DNA from: SLST01 sp964458555
Lineage (GTDB): Bacteria > Spirochaetota > Spirochaetia > DSM-27196 > SLST01
DNA length: 64,000 bases
Reading direction: 5' to 3'
Assembly (NCBI GenBank): GCA_964458555.1
Contig: CAYWJH010000002.1
Span: 1-64,000, forward strand
Both the position numbers and the translations under genes were made by a program. This document shows, piece by piece, positions 1 through 8,397 of the stretch. Numbering within the stretch: position 1 is the stretch's first letter; every line of letters starts with the position of its first letter. The notes under the pieces are model-generated. The model saw only the letters and a list, made by a program, of their open reading frames with translations. It searched no databases and was not told the origin of the DNA.

Positions 1-825
1 ACGAACCCCGGTCTCCGGGTCGGTCTCGCCGGGGGTCGTGTAGCGAAGCAGGACGTTGCCGTCTGCGTCGAGCGGGACCCGCGTGTCTCCCACGTAGACG
101 GCGTTGCCCTCGAAACGGTAGGCGAGCGCGCCGTCGCCGGCCACGACGAGCGGCGCGGAGGCGAGCGACGGAACGGGCTGTTCGACGTGGTAGCTGAGCA
201 GCCGGTAGCGCCTGAATACGCCGTCGTCGTCGTTCTCCTGGTTGACGAAGGCGAGGGTCGCGTTCCGCGGCATCACGTCCTGATGCGGGAAGGACGCCTG
301 CGCGAAGGTGAAGCGTTGTCTGATGAACTTCGGGACATTCTCGACCGACAGCTGCGGACGATCGATGTGCGACGGCCAGGGCTCGACGTTCTCTCCGCCG
401 CGCGCGAGGAGCTCCGCACCGTAGATCGTGCGGCCGTACTTCTCGGCCGCCGTGAGCATCTGCCGGTCGTCGTCGGCGCCGAACTGGCCCCCGTCCTCGA
501 GGATGATGTCGAAGGTGACCGACGCCGCGTCGGCGTGCTGGAAAAACTCGAGCATGTACCCGTAGAAGCTTCGCGGCCACGGCCAGTCGACGCCGTTCTC
601 GCTGCTCATCAGCTCGAGGCTCTCCTGGTCGACGAGCACGAGCACCACGTCGTCGGTCGCCTCGGTCGGCGCGGCGAGCGTGCTGACTCGCCAGTCCCAG
701 GTCGCACGCTCGGGCCCCTTCAGGGCGCCGGTCAGCAGGAGCGCCACGCCGAGCGCCGCGGAGGCAACCCCCACGACCGTCGCCCGGATGTGCTTCGTCG
801 AGAACGATCCTGAAGCGCGCGCCAC
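1..825 (-). CDS. CHASE2-domain sensor protein, C-terminus beyond the window
   Basis: Partial gene; 275 codons are visible and the frame is still open at base 1. The start is a GTG at 825 preceded by GGAGGAG, which fits better than any internal ATG. After a short basic stretch there is one membrane segment (about residues 16-36), followed by an extracytoplasmic CHASE2 domain: the 'DDVVLVLVD' strand, the 'WPWPRSFYG' turn and 'SVTFDIILED' are typical. CHASE2 proteins usually end in an adenylate/guanylate cyclase, kinase or GGDEF output domain after two or three more membrane helices; that part lies outside the window, so the output is unknown. It lies 29 bases downstream of the M48 protease gene on the same strand and is probably co-transcribed with it. 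Confidence 0.85.
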   Translation of the reverse strand, partial: MARASGSFSTKHIRATVVGVASAALGVALLLTGALKGPERATWDWRVSTLAAPTEATDDVVLVLVDQESLELMSSENGVDWPWPRSFYGYMLEFFQHADAASVTFDIILEDGGQFGADDDRQMLTAAEKYGRTIYGAELLARGGENVEPWPSHIDRPQLSVENVPKFIRQRFTFAQASFPHQDVMPRNATLAFVNQENDDDGVFRRYRLLSYHVEQPVPSLASAPLVVAGDGALAYRFEGNAVYVGDTRVPLDADGNVLLRYTTPGETDPETGVR

Positions 826-854
826 TGTCTCCTCCTTGCCGGGGTCGCGTCCCG

Positions 855-1865
855 CTACACGCCGTCGAGCGCGGCCGCGACGGCCTCCTCGTACCGCCGT
901 GCGGCCACGGCATCGTCGATACTGCCGCCCTCCGGCGTGTTGCGCAGATCGGTTTTCTCGAGATCGAAGATTCGCGACTGGGGTCGCGGATGCGTCTTGG
1001 AGAATCCGCGTCGCTCGGCAGAGCCTTCGTATTCGGCCTTCTGCGCTTCATCCATTCGTTCGAGTACGCGCACGAGCGCATACGGGTCGTAGCCGAGATT
1101 CATCAGGATCTTCACCGCTTCGGCGTCCGCCTGCCGCTCGGTACCGCCGGAGTAGCCGCGCGTTACGAGCGTGTCGACCACGTCGCCGGTCGTGTCGGAG
1201 AAGACCGCCGTAACCTCTTCGAGCTGCTCGTCGGTGACCGTCGTGAGCGCATCGAACATGCCGTCCTGCACCGCGGTGATGACGCGCGCGGTCCGGATGC
1301 TGCCCAGCCCGTGACGCAGCGCCACGTGCCCGATCTCGTGCGCGAGGACCGCCGCCAGCTCGTCCTCGCTGCGGGTAAGACCGAGCATCCCGCGGCTGAT
1401 GAAGATATGGCCGCCGGGCGTCGCGAAGGCGTTGATCTGGTCGGTATCGAGGACGAGGAAGGTGTAGCCGTGGTAGAGCTGCGGCCGCGAAGAGGCGATC
1501 GCGAGCGACTGGCCCAGACGGTTGACGTAGGCGGTGAGAGCGGGGTCGTCGTAGGGATCGTACTGATCGAGGATCGTCGCCGCCACCGAGCGGCCGATGT
1601 AGTACTCCTGCTCGGGGGTGAACGGGCTCGAGGTAGCGTCGGCGACGTCGCTGAGCGTCTTGAGACCGGTCTGAGCGAGTTGCGCCCCCTGCGACGGCCC
1701 CGTCGCGATCCCCAGGTCGCCGAGCCCTCCCACCGCGGACTGAAGCGCCGCGCAGCCGCCGAGCGCGATGGTCCCGGCGAGCACGAAGAGGACGAGAGCG
1801 AGCGAGCGCGTGCAGCGTTTCGATCGCGCGAGGCGGCCGGTCGACCTGGTGCGTGTCGTATTCAT
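855..1865 (-). CDS. M48-family zinc metalloprotease lipoprotein (BepA/LoiP-like)
   Basis: 336 aa. The N-terminus is basic, then a hydrophobic stretch ending in a lipobox LGGC (Cys38), so the mature protein should be lipid-anchored. The zinc motif HEIGH is at residues 176-180 ('VLAHEIGHVALRHG') and the third ligand is probably Glu243 in 'TERQADAEA', the usual M48 arrangement. 'INAFATPGGHIFISRGML' is the conserved strand before the active site. Periplasmic M48 proteins of this type act in envelope protein quality control. The start codon directly follows the stop of the SH3b gene, giving an operon SH3b - M48 - CHASE2. No TPR domain follows, unlike E. coli BepA. Confidence 0.9.
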   Translation of the reverse strand: MNTTRTRSTGRLARSKRCTRSLALVLFVLAGTIALGGCAALQSAVGGLGDLGIATGPSQGAQLAQTGLKTLSDVADATSSPFTPEQEYYIGRSVAATILDQYDPYDDPALTAYVNRLGQSLAIASSRPQLYHGYTFLVLDTDQINAFATPGGHIFISRGMLGLTRSEDELAAVLAHEIGHVALRHGLGSIRTARVITAVQDGMFDALTTVTDEQLEEVTAVFSDTTGDVVDTLVTRGYSGGTERQADAEAVKILMNLGYDPYALVRVLERMDEAQKAEYEGSAERRGFSKTHPRPQSRIFDLEKTDLRNTPEGGSIDDAVAARRYEEAVAAALDGV

Positions 1866-2351
1866 CTACTCGCCCTCCTCGACGACCTGTGCGCCGATCG
1901 CCGCGAGGAAGTCACCGAGCTCGGCCGGGGGAAGCCGCAGCGTTTCCATCTCGTCGACGCCGCTGAAATCGAGCTCCTGTTGCTCCTGGTACTCCTGCTC
2001 GACCTGCTCGTTGAATCCGCGGCCGGCGAGCGCGATCTCGCGCGAACTGGTCCCGGTGTCTTCTGAGGTCGAGCCGGAGAGATTCATGTCATCCGGCGGC
2101 AGGACCGCCGTGGAGTGCAGCCAGCCTTCGTCGCCGTTCGCCTCGACCCGAACCCGGACCCAGTCGCCGCGAACGCCGAGCGCCGTGAGCGATGCGCCGT
2201 ACTGAATGCGCGCTTCGATCGTGCTGAGGAAGCCGGGGGCCGATCTGAGCTCGCCCTCGCGAACCGATACGGCGAGGGTGTCACCCGGTTCGATCGCCAA
2301 CAGCGCGCCGGTAAGCAGAAACAGCAGGATTACCGCGCCGATTCTCTTCAT
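1866..2351 (-). CDS. Exported SH3b-domain protein
   Basis: 161 aa. The start at 2351 (MKRIGAV...) is preferred over an upstream in-frame codon at 2390 because it begins a clean signal peptide and is preceded by GGAGGG. After the signal peptide (about residues 1-20) comes a bacterial SH3 domain (about 25-85) with 'LRSAPGFLSTI', 'GASLTALGVRGDWVRV' and 'EGWLHSTAV'. The rest is acidic and probably unstructured. SH3b domains usually bind peptidoglycan or protein partners in the envelope. It is the first gene of the unit with the M48 protease and CHASE2 sensor, so it may deliver or tether that protease; this is inference. Confidence 0.8.
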   Translation of the reverse strand: MKRIGAVILLFLLTGALLAIEPGDTLAVSVREGELRSAPGFLSTIEARIQYGASLTALGVRGDWVRVRVEANGDEGWLHSTAVLPPDDMNLSGSTSEDTGTSSREIALAGRGFNEQVEQEYQEQQELDFSGVDEMETLRLPPAELGDFLAAIGAQVVEEGE

Positions 2352-2441
2352 GGTGCCCTCCGCGCTTGAAGTATATGCACGCGACGGCACTGCGTCGAGC
2401 GTCGGCGACGGGGTCTACCGCGTTGCGACCGCCGCCCGCGC

Positions 2442-2470
2442 TTGGCCCGCCGAAGCGCTTCGGCTACACT
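2442..2470 (+). promoter_or_regulatory. Sigma-70 promoter, probably leaderless
   Basis: TTGGCC at 2442-2447, a 17-base spacer and TACACT at 2465-2470. The ATG of the MFS gene begins 7 bases after the -10 hexamer, where transcription would start, and there is no Shine-Dalgarno, so the mRNA is probably leaderless. Confidence 0.6.
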
Positions 2471-2477
2471 CCTTCAG

Positions 2478-3734
2478 ATGCAGGGCGGTATTGCACTCCA
2501 CATCAGGCGACTCGTGCTCCCGGTCTACCTGCCGATGGTGCTGCTCTCGGTCGGAATGACCGCGCCGGTAGCCGCCTTTCCGCAGTACCTCGCATCGCTC
2601 GGTGCATCGGTAGCCGTCGTGGGCGTGGTCCTCTCGATGCGCGGCGTGGGCAACGTGGTGAGCGACCTTCCCGGCGGGCTCATCCTCGGCCGCGTCCGGC
2701 TGCGCATCGTCGTCCAGACCGCGCTCCTGGTCGCGAGCGCGGCGTCGACGGTGATGGCGCTCGTCCCGAGCGTCGCGGTGATCGGGGGACTCGTACTCCT
2801 CATGGGGACCGCGAGCTCGATCATGGTCACCGGCATGATGACGTACGTCCGCATCTCGGTTCCTGCCGATCTGCGGGGTCGCGCGCTCTCGCTCAGCGGC
2901 GGGTCGATCCGCGTGGGCGCGCTCCTCGGACCGCTCGCCGGCGGCGTGCTCGCCGACACCTTCGGCGTTCCGGCGGCGATCGGGCTGCGCGCGGCGGCGT
3001 TCTTCGCTGCCTTCGTCGTCTTCACCATGAGCCCGGATCGGGGGATCGGGGCGCCGGGTCGGACGCGCGTGCGGTCGACGGAGGGCGGAACGCAGCGCGC
3101 ACCGACGGCCCGACTCGGTCTGGGCGCGCAGTTCCGCGCGATCGGCGCCGGATTGCGCGGGCGCGGGTTCGCACTCGCGACGGTGGGCTTCGCGATCCTG
3201 ATGCTCCAGCTCCTGCGCGCGTCGCGGAATATCGTGCTGCCGCTGTGGGGCGACGAGCTCGCGCTGTCCGCGACGATCATCGGGTCGGTGATGAGCGCCG
3301 GCGCGGCGCTCGAGCTCGCGCTGTTCATCCCGGCGGGTATCATCATGGACCGTGCGGGTCGAAAAGTCGCCGCGGGGCTCTGCATCGGCATCTTCTCGCT
3401 GGGCGTCTTCGCGCTCTCGCTCGCGGGCTCGGTACCGCTGTTCGTCGTCGCGAGCCTGCTCATCGGCCTGGGCAACGGCTTCGGATCGGGCATCAATATG
3501 ACGATCGGCACCGACCTCGCCCCGTCCACGGCGGTCAGCGAGTTCCTGGGCATGTGGCGACTCTTCGGAGACATAGGAGCGTCGGCCGGACCGGCGGTCG
3601 TGGGCGCCATCGCAAGCGCGGGCGGATTGCCGGTGGCCATCGTCGCGACGGCGCTCTTCGGCGTCAGCGGGCTCGTCGTGCTGCTGTTCTCGCCGGAGAC
3701 GCTCAAACTCGCGAGAAGCGCCGACGGCGGATAG
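2478..3734 (+). CDS. Major facilitator superfamily transporter
   Basis: 418 aa with about 12 predicted membrane segments in two halves of six separated by a polar loop around residues 195-220. 'SMRGVGNVVSDLPGGLILGRV' resembles the MFS loop 2-3 motif (G-x-x-x-D-x-x-G-x-R) in relaxed form, and 'GIIMDRAGRKVAAG' is the equivalent loop in the second half. The substrate cannot be told; the overall look is of a drug or metabolite exporter. ATG 2478 is chosen because it lies at the expected transcription start of the promoter at 2442-2470 and begins the hydrophobic region; a frame extension upstream to 2442 would overlap that promoter. No close partner gene. Confidence 0.85.
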   Translation: MQGGIALHIRRLVLPVYLPMVLLSVGMTAPVAAFPQYLASLGASVAVVGVVLSMRGVGNVVSDLPGGLILGRVRLRIVVQTALLVASAASTVMALVPSVAVIGGLVLLMGTASSIMVTGMMTYVRISVPADLRGRALSLSGGSIRVGALLGPLAGGVLADTFGVPAAIGLRAAAFFAAFVVFTMSPDRGIGAPGRTRVRSTEGGTQRAPTARLGLGAQFRAIGAGLRGRGFALATVGFAILMLQLLRASRNIVLPLWGDELALSATIIGSVMSAGAALELALFIPAGIIMDRAGRKVAAGLCIGIFSLGVFALSLAGSVPLFVVASLLIGLGNGFGSGINMTIGTDLAPSTAVSEFLGMWRLFGDIGASAGPAVVGAIASAGGLPVAIVATALFGVSGLVVLLFSPETLKLARSADGG

Positions 3735-3741
3735 CTGCGCA

Positions 3742-3770
3742 TTGCCGAGTCGGGGCCGACCGTGTATTCT
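3742..3770 (+). promoter_or_regulatory. Sigma-70 promoter of the serA-like gene
   Basis: TTGCCG at 3742-3747, 17-base spacer, TATTCT at 3765-3770. The start codon is 21 bases further on with AAGGAG in between, a conventional short leader. Confidence 0.6.
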
Positions 3771-3791
3771 TGCACGCGCAAAGGAGTCACC

Positions 3792-4970
3792 GTGTTTACG
3801 ATTCGAACTATGAACAAGATCGCGCAACGGGGCATCGACCTGCTTCCCTCCGAACGCTTCACCGTGAGCGACGACGCGCAGGAACCGGACGCGATCCTCG
3901 TGCGCAGCGCGAAGCTCCACGACGAGGAATTCGCCCCGAACCTGAAAGCTATCGCGCGTGCCGGAGCCGGGGTCAACAACGTCCCCGTCGACCGCTGCAG
4001 CGACAGCGGTATCGTCGTCTTCAACACGCCCGGCGCGAACGCGAACAGCGTCAAGGAGCTCGTCGTAGCTGGCCTGTTGCTCTCCTCCCGCGGGATTCAC
4101 GAGGGGTTGAGCTGGGTGAGCGAGAACGCATCGGCATCCGATCTGGCGTCACTCGTCGAGAAGGAAAAGAAGCGTTTCGCCGGTACCGAGATCATGGGCA
4201 AGACGCTGGGCGTCATCGGCCTCGGCGCGATCGGCGTGATGGTTTCGAACGCCGCGACCGCGCTGGGTATGCGCGTCGTCGGGTTCGATCCGTTCATCTC
4301 GGTCGACTCGGCGTGGGGGCTTTCCCGCGCGGTCGAACGGGCGAGGTCGCTCGATCAGCTTCTCTCCGCGGCCGACTACGTGACGATCCACGTGCCGCTC
4401 AACGACGACACGCGCGGCATGATCGGCGCGAAGGAGATCGCCACGATGAAGCAGGGCGCGCGGTTGCTGAACTTCGCACGGGGCGGGCTCGCAGACGACG
4501 CCGAGCTCGCAAAGGCGCTCGAAAACGGCAAGGTCTCCCGCTACGTCACCGACTTCCCGAGCGAGACGATAGCCGGAGTGCCCGGTGTGCTCGGCGTCCC
4601 GCACCTGGGCGCGTCGACCGAAGAGGCGGAGGAGAACTGCGCCGTGATGGCCGCGCGGCAGCTCCGCGACTACCTCGAGCGCGGCACCATCACCAACTCG
4701 GTCAACTTCCCCGAGTGTCAGCTCGACCCGACCGATCACCAGCGGATCCTCATCGCGAATCGGAACATCCCGAATATGGTCGGCCAGATCACGACGATCC
4801 TCGCGAACCATTCGATCAACATCCTCGACCTGCTCAATCGCCACCGCGGCGATCTCGCGTACAACATCATCGACATCGACGGAAACGTCTCGCGGGAGGC
4901 GGTCGATCAGCTCGAAGGAATCGAGGGTGTCATCTTCGTACGCACGATCCAGCCGGTGCTCGGTTCGTAG
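3792..4970 (+). CDS. serA: D-3-phosphoglycerate dehydrogenase with ACT domain
   Basis: 392 aa. It would oxidise 3-phosphoglycerate to 3-phosphohydroxypyruvate, the first step of serine synthesis. The GTG start at 3792 is set by AAGGAG six bases upstream. The substrate-binding domain carries 'ARAGAGVNNVPVDR'; the Rossmann fold has 'LGVIGLGAIG'. The catalytic residues of 2-hydroxyacid dehydrogenases are visible: Arg in 'NFARGGLADD', Glu in 'FPSETI' and His in 'VPHLGAST'. The C-terminal ~70 residues ('NIPNMVGQITTILANHSINI') form an ACT domain, the usual site of serine feedback. Length and order fit the short SerA class. The immunophilin gene follows 15 bases after the stop and could be co-transcribed. 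Confidence 0.9.
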   Translation: MFTIRTMNKIAQRGIDLLPSERFTVSDDAQEPDAILVRSAKLHDEEFAPNLKAIARAGAGVNNVPVDRCSDSGIVVFNTPGANANSVKELVVAGLLLSSRGIHEGLSWVSENASASDLASLVEKEKKRFAGTEIMGKTLGVIGLGAIGVMVSNAATALGMRVVGFDPFISVDSAWGLSRAVERARSLDQLLSAADYVTIHVPLNDDTRGMIGAKEIATMKQGARLLNFARGGLADDAELAKALENGKVSRYVTDFPSETIAGVPGVLGVPHLGASTEEAEENCAVMAARQLRDYLERGTITNSVNFPECQLDPTDHQRILIANRNIPNMVGQITTILANHSINILDLLNRHRGDLAYNIIDIDGNVSREAVDQLEGIEGVIFVRTIQPVLGS

Positions 4971-4985
4971 GCTGGGAGAGTGGAA

Positions 4986-6008
4986 ATGAAGACCTCAATC
5001 GTGACCGCAACCGCGGCGATCGTGATGATCGGCGCCGCGGCGCTCGCGGCGTGCAGCACGCCCGACCGGGACCTCCTCGACGGCCTGTACGCCGAGATCG
5101 AGACCGAGAAGGGCGACATCGTCATCGAGCTCTTCGACGAGCGCTCGCCGGCGACGGTCATGAACTTCGTCGGGCTCGCAGAAGGCGAGCTCGACAATAC
5201 GCACGCGCCCGGTGAGCCCTACTTCGACGGCCTCACCTTCCACCGTGTCGAGCCCGGATTCGTCATCCAGGGCGGCGATCCGAGCGGCGACGGGTCGGGC
5301 GGCCCCGGCTACCGCTTCCCGACCGAGACGCACCCGGAGCTCGTCCACGACAAGGCCGGTGTCGTCGCGATGGCAAACTCCGGCCCGGACACGAACGGCA
5401 GTCAGTTCTACATCACGATGGCGCCTACCCCGCACCTCGACGGCGGGTACAACGTGTTCGGCGAGGTGGTCGAAGGCATGGAGGTGGTCAGCTCGATCGA
5501 AGCGGGCGACCGGATGCGACGCGTCTCGATCCACCGGGTCGGCGATGAGGCGAGCGAGTACGAGGCGTCGCAGGAGGCCTTCGACGCGCTCGTCGCCGAC
5601 ATCCGGGCCGAGCGAGAGCACCAGCGCGCGGCGGCCCGCCGGGCCGCGCTCGACGCGCTGCGCGAGGAGTATCCCGGCCTGAGCGAGTACGAGGACACGG
5701 GGCTGCTGCTCGCCGAAGTACGCCCGGGCAGCGGAGCGCTTCCACAGCAGGGCGACGAGGTCGCGGTACACATCGTCTGGTCGCTTCCCGACGGACGGCA
5801 GCTCGACAGTACGCGCGACCGCGGTCAACCGGAACGCTTCGTCTACCTGCAGAACCGGCTCATCCGGGGGCTGGAGATCGCGGTCGGTACGATGAGGGTG
5901 GGAGAACGAACCGTAGCCGTCGTCCCGCCGGAGCTGTGGGGCGGCAACCGTCCGCCGATCGTTCCGGACGACAGCTACGTGGTGTTCGACATCGAGCGGC
6001 TGGAGTAG
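4986..6008 (+). CDS. Dual immunophilin lipoprotein: cyclophilin fused to FKBP
   Basis: 340 aa. The start ATG 4986 (GGGAG upstream) begins a lipoprotein signal ending LAAC (Cys23). Residues 36-185 are a cyclophilin-type peptidyl-prolyl isomerase with the catalytic 'FHRV' Arg, 'FVIQGGDP', 'ANSGPDTNGSQFYI' and 'HLDGGYNVFGEV'; the position of human Trp121 is His, as in many bacterial forms. A charged helical linker (about 190-240) leads to an FKBP-type domain (245-340: 'GDEVAVHIVWSLPDGRQLDST', 'LIRGLEIAVGTMRVGERTVAVVPPELW'). Such cyclophilin-FKBP fusions are known as dual-family immunophilins, including one from Treponema denticola. Expected role: folding of exported proteins at the membrane. It ends facing the cyclase gene. 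Confidence 0.9.
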   Translation: MKTSIVTATAAIVMIGAAALAACSTPDRDLLDGLYAEIETEKGDIVIELFDERSPATVMNFVGLAEGELDNTHAPGEPYFDGLTFHRVEPGFVIQGGDPSGDGSGGPGYRFPTETHPELVHDKAGVVAMANSGPDTNGSQFYITMAPTPHLDGGYNVFGEVVEGMEVVSSIEAGDRMRRVSIHRVGDEASEYEASQEAFDALVADIRAEREHQRAAARRAALDALREEYPGLSEYEDTGLLLAEVRPGSGALPQQGDEVAVHIVWSLPDGRQLDSTRDRGQPERFVYLQNRLIRGLEIAVGTMRVGERTVAVVPPELWGGNRPPIVPDDSYVVFDIERLE

Positions 6009-6024
6009 GAGGCTTCGACCGGCC

Positions 6025-6051
6025 GGCGCGGCGCGGGACCGCGCGTGCGCC
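6025..6051. terminator. GC-rich hairpin between convergent genes
   Basis: GGCGC at 6025-6029 pairs with GCGCC at 6047-6051, and an inner GCGCGG/CCGCGC pair lies around GA at 6037-6038. No T-run follows on either strand, so it is at best a weak bidirectional terminator. Confidence 0.35.
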
Positions 6052-6054
6052 CCG

Positions 6055-8217
6055 CTACTCGAGCTCCTCGTAGCCGGTTCTCAAGTCATCGAGATACTGG
6101 CTGAGCTCCCGCGACTTGCCCTTCAGCATCGCGACCGACTCGGCTTCCTCGTCGTTCGACATGCTCTTCGTCCGGGCGACGTCGATCTCGAGCTGCTTGA
6201 GCTGATTGAGGCTCGAGGCGAGCCGCAGGCGCAGGATCTCCTGCTCGTTCTTCAGCTCGCTGTACGAGCTCTGCTGCTTCTGGATCTGCATGATCGATCT
6301 ATCGTACTCGGCGACGACCTTCTCGCTCTGCGCTTCGTCGCGCCGCTTCTGCAACGTCATCAGATCGCGCTCGAGCTCGGTGACCGGGATCCCCTGCATG
6401 ATCTCGTCGAGCTCGCGGTTCTTCTGGTCGAGCAGCCTGATCTGCTCGACGTAGTTGTCGAGCACCGGCTCGAAGTCCTCGCCCAGCGGTGAACCCGAGG
6501 GCATCGACTCGATCGACGCGATCAGGCGCTCGCGGATCTGCTCCGCCTCGTTCCCCGGGCCGCCGGCGCTCGCGCGTCGCTCGCCGGGGCGGCTGCGGTC
6601 GACGCTTCCCTTGCCGCCGAGAACTCCGCCGATCCGCGCGCCCAGGTCGCGCAGCCGCTTCAAGAGTCGCCGCTCGCGCGACTTGTACGCGGGAAGGTGC
6701 GAGAACAGCCCGATCGCCATGAACCCGACGGGGATGAGCGACCACATGAACCCCGGCGAAGTGATCAGATTGAGCACGACGAGGAACGCGCCGGTCGCGA
6801 CGTTCGAGACCAGATGACCGTGCCACGAGCCCCGATTCTTGACGAGCTTGCGGTAGAGCCGAAGCTGCTCGCGGGTGAGCCCCTCGGACTGGTCGAGCTC
6901 GCGGCTCTCCCGTACCCGCTCGCGGACGCCGGCGTAGTGGCTCGCGACCCCAATCCCCCACGCAAAGAGCGGAATCAGGAACCAGGGGAAGCCGGTCACG
7001 CCGGTCAGCGCCCAGAGCAGGAAGAGCCCGCCGTTCACGCCGACGTAGGTGATGAAGTGGCCGCGGAAGCCCGCCTTCTCCTTCTCGACGACGTTCGCCG
7101 CGTGGTCCTTGTAGTCCTCGACGAGCGGGTCGTACCCGGCGCCGGGCGCGGGTTCCCGCAGCGCGCGGTCCCAGCCGCCTTCGCGGCGCTGATGCTCCTT
7201 TTCGTCGCCGCGCCACCCGTGCTTGTCCCATTTGTCGGACCAGTCGTCGGCGTCGGCGCGATGGCGACGATGGTGCTCGTCGGTCGCCTCGTGGTCGCGG
7301 TGCCCGATCCGGTTGCCGTCGTCGTCGAAGAACGTCCTGCCGCCCGGCGTGGCGACCTCGACGCCGCGGTTCACGGGACCGTAGTCGGTGCTTCCGCCGT
7401 CCCGCTTCACGCGCGTGAGGAACCCCTTCTCGGCGAGCGACTCGAGCGCGCGGTCGACGCCGGCGCTGCGTCTCGGGATTCGCCGCCGGATCTCGTCGAT
7501 CGAGACGCGGCGACCCGCCTTCTTGATCTCCCGCAGCACCAACGCCTTGACCTCGTTGAAATCCTCGTACTGCCCGCTCCGTAGATTCTCCGACAGAACG
7601 CTGCCCGAAGGGTCGGCGGCCTTCGCCGGCTCGGCCCGCTCGAGCAGCGCATCGCGGCTCTCTTCGAGCTCGTCCCCCGGCGAGCTGACCTCCGCAGCGT
7701 CCGAGACGGCGATCTCGTACGCGTCGAGCTCGCGGGAAACGTTGCGGAGCTTCACCGTACCCAGGTGCGAGATGGACAGGTCGACCTTGTTCGCGACGAG
7801 GTGGTAGACGTCCTGCGAAATGCAGATCCTTCCCGGCCGCGCGACGCTCTGGAGGCGGGTGACGACGGTGACGCCGTCGCCCACCGCGTCGTCCTCGAGA
7901 AAGTAGATGTCGCCCAGATGCACCGCAATGCGAAGACGCAGCGGGAGCTTCGGTTCGGCCTCGTTGTGGACGCCCACAGCTTCCTGTACTTCGGCCGCGC
8001 ACCTGACCGCGTTCACCGTGTTCGGAAATTCGCACAGAAAGGCGTCGCCGACAGTTTTGATGACGCGGCCGCCGTGAGCGTCCACGGTACTGCGCACCAG
8101 CTTATTGTGCGTGGCCAGCAGCTCGAGCGTCCCTGCCTCGTCGCGCTCCATCATCCGCGAGAAGCCGACGATATCTGTGAACATGATCGCCGCGAGGCGA
8201 TACTCCTGCTGAGCCAT
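6055..8217 (-). CDS. Class III nucleotide cyclase fused to two 2TM domains and a coiled coil
   Basis: 720 aa. Residues 1-170 form a class III adenylate/guanylate cyclase: 'FTDIVGFSRM' with metal Asp15, 'KTVGDAF' with Lys54 and Asp58, and 'GVTVVTRLQS' with Arg121. The Asn normally two turns before that Arg is Thr117, which may lower activity. Residues about 220-275 look like a winged helix. Residues 300-350 are very rich in His, Asp, Arg and Trp. Two '2TM'-type segments follow (about 383-432 and 463-512), then a long coiled coil (580-715). An output domain at the N-terminus with membrane and coiled-coil parts behind it is unusual. ATG 8217 is chosen because the cyclase fold begins there; a GTG at 8280 would add 21 residues. 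Confidence 0.8.
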   Translation of the reverse strand: MAQQEYRLAAIMFTDIVGFSRMMERDEAGTLELLATHNKLVRSTVDAHGGRVIKTVGDAFLCEFPNTVNAVRCAAEVQEAVGVHNEAEPKLPLRLRIAVHLGDIYFLEDDAVGDGVTVVTRLQSVARPGRICISQDVYHLVANKVDLSISHLGTVKLRNVSRELDAYEIAVSDAAEVSSPGDELEESRDALLERAEPAKAADPSGSVLSENLRSGQYEDFNEVKALVLREIKKAGRRVSIDEIRRRIPRRSAGVDRALESLAEKGFLTRVKRDGGSTDYGPVNRGVEVATPGGRTFFDDDGNRIGHRDHEATDEHHRRHRADADDWSDKWDKHGWRGDEKEHQRREGGWDRALREPAPGAGYDPLVEDYKDHAANVVEKEKAGFRGHFITYVGVNGGLFLLWALTGVTGFPWFLIPLFAWGIGVASHYAGVRERVRESRELDQSEGLTREQLRLYRKLVKNRGSWHGHLVSNVATGAFLVVLNLITSPGFMWSLIPVGFMAIGLFSHLPAYKSRERRLLKRLRDLGARIGGVLGGKGSVDRSRPGERRASAGGPGNEAEQIRERLIASIESMPSGSPLGEDFEPVLDNYVEQIRLLDQKNRELDEIMQGIPVTELERDLMTLQKRRDEAQSEKVVAEYDRSIMQIQKQQSSYSELKNEQEILRLRLASSLNQLKQLEIDVARTKSMSNDEEAESVAMLKGKSRELSQYLDDLRTGYEELE

Positions 8218-8310
8218 CTCGTCATCACAATAGGCTGCGGCGCGGGCGTCGTCAAGGCAGACCGTTTCCGGGGTAGTCACGACCGTTCATACCCGCAGCG
8301 CCCGGATTCT

Positions 8311-8352
8311 GTCACTTTTTGTGACGACCGTTGGTCGTTCCGGGCGTATAGT
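8311..8352 (+). promoter_or_regulatory. Palindromes and -10 box upstream of the beta-lactamase-like gene
   Basis: GTCAC-TTTTT-GTGAC (8311-8325) and ACGACC-GTT-GGTCGT (8324-8338) are two abutting perfect inverted repeats. TATAGT at 8347-8352 is a likely -10 for the gene starting at 8398, so the second palindrome overlaps the -35 zone and could be an operator. The arms are not in the CRP order (TGTGA...TCACA). Confidence 0.45.
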
Positions 8353-8397
8353 TAGGGGGAGCCCGGCGGCGGCCGGGCAAAGAAGGAGGGTTTGCCC

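Noticed and set aside
187..813. Plus-strand open frame at the left edge
   Set aside because: Antisense to the CHASE2 gene, whose frame gives a signal anchor and conserved domain.
2366..5215. Long plus-strand open frame of 949 codons
   Set aside because: Arg/Ala/Pro-rich shadow running through three real genes (MFS, serA, immunophilin) in another frame; high G+C removes stop codons.
8311..8325. CRP-type cAMP receptor site
   Set aside because: The arms are GTCAC...GTGAC, the reverse of TGTGA...TCACA, so it is not a CRP consensus site even though a cyclase gene is adjacent.
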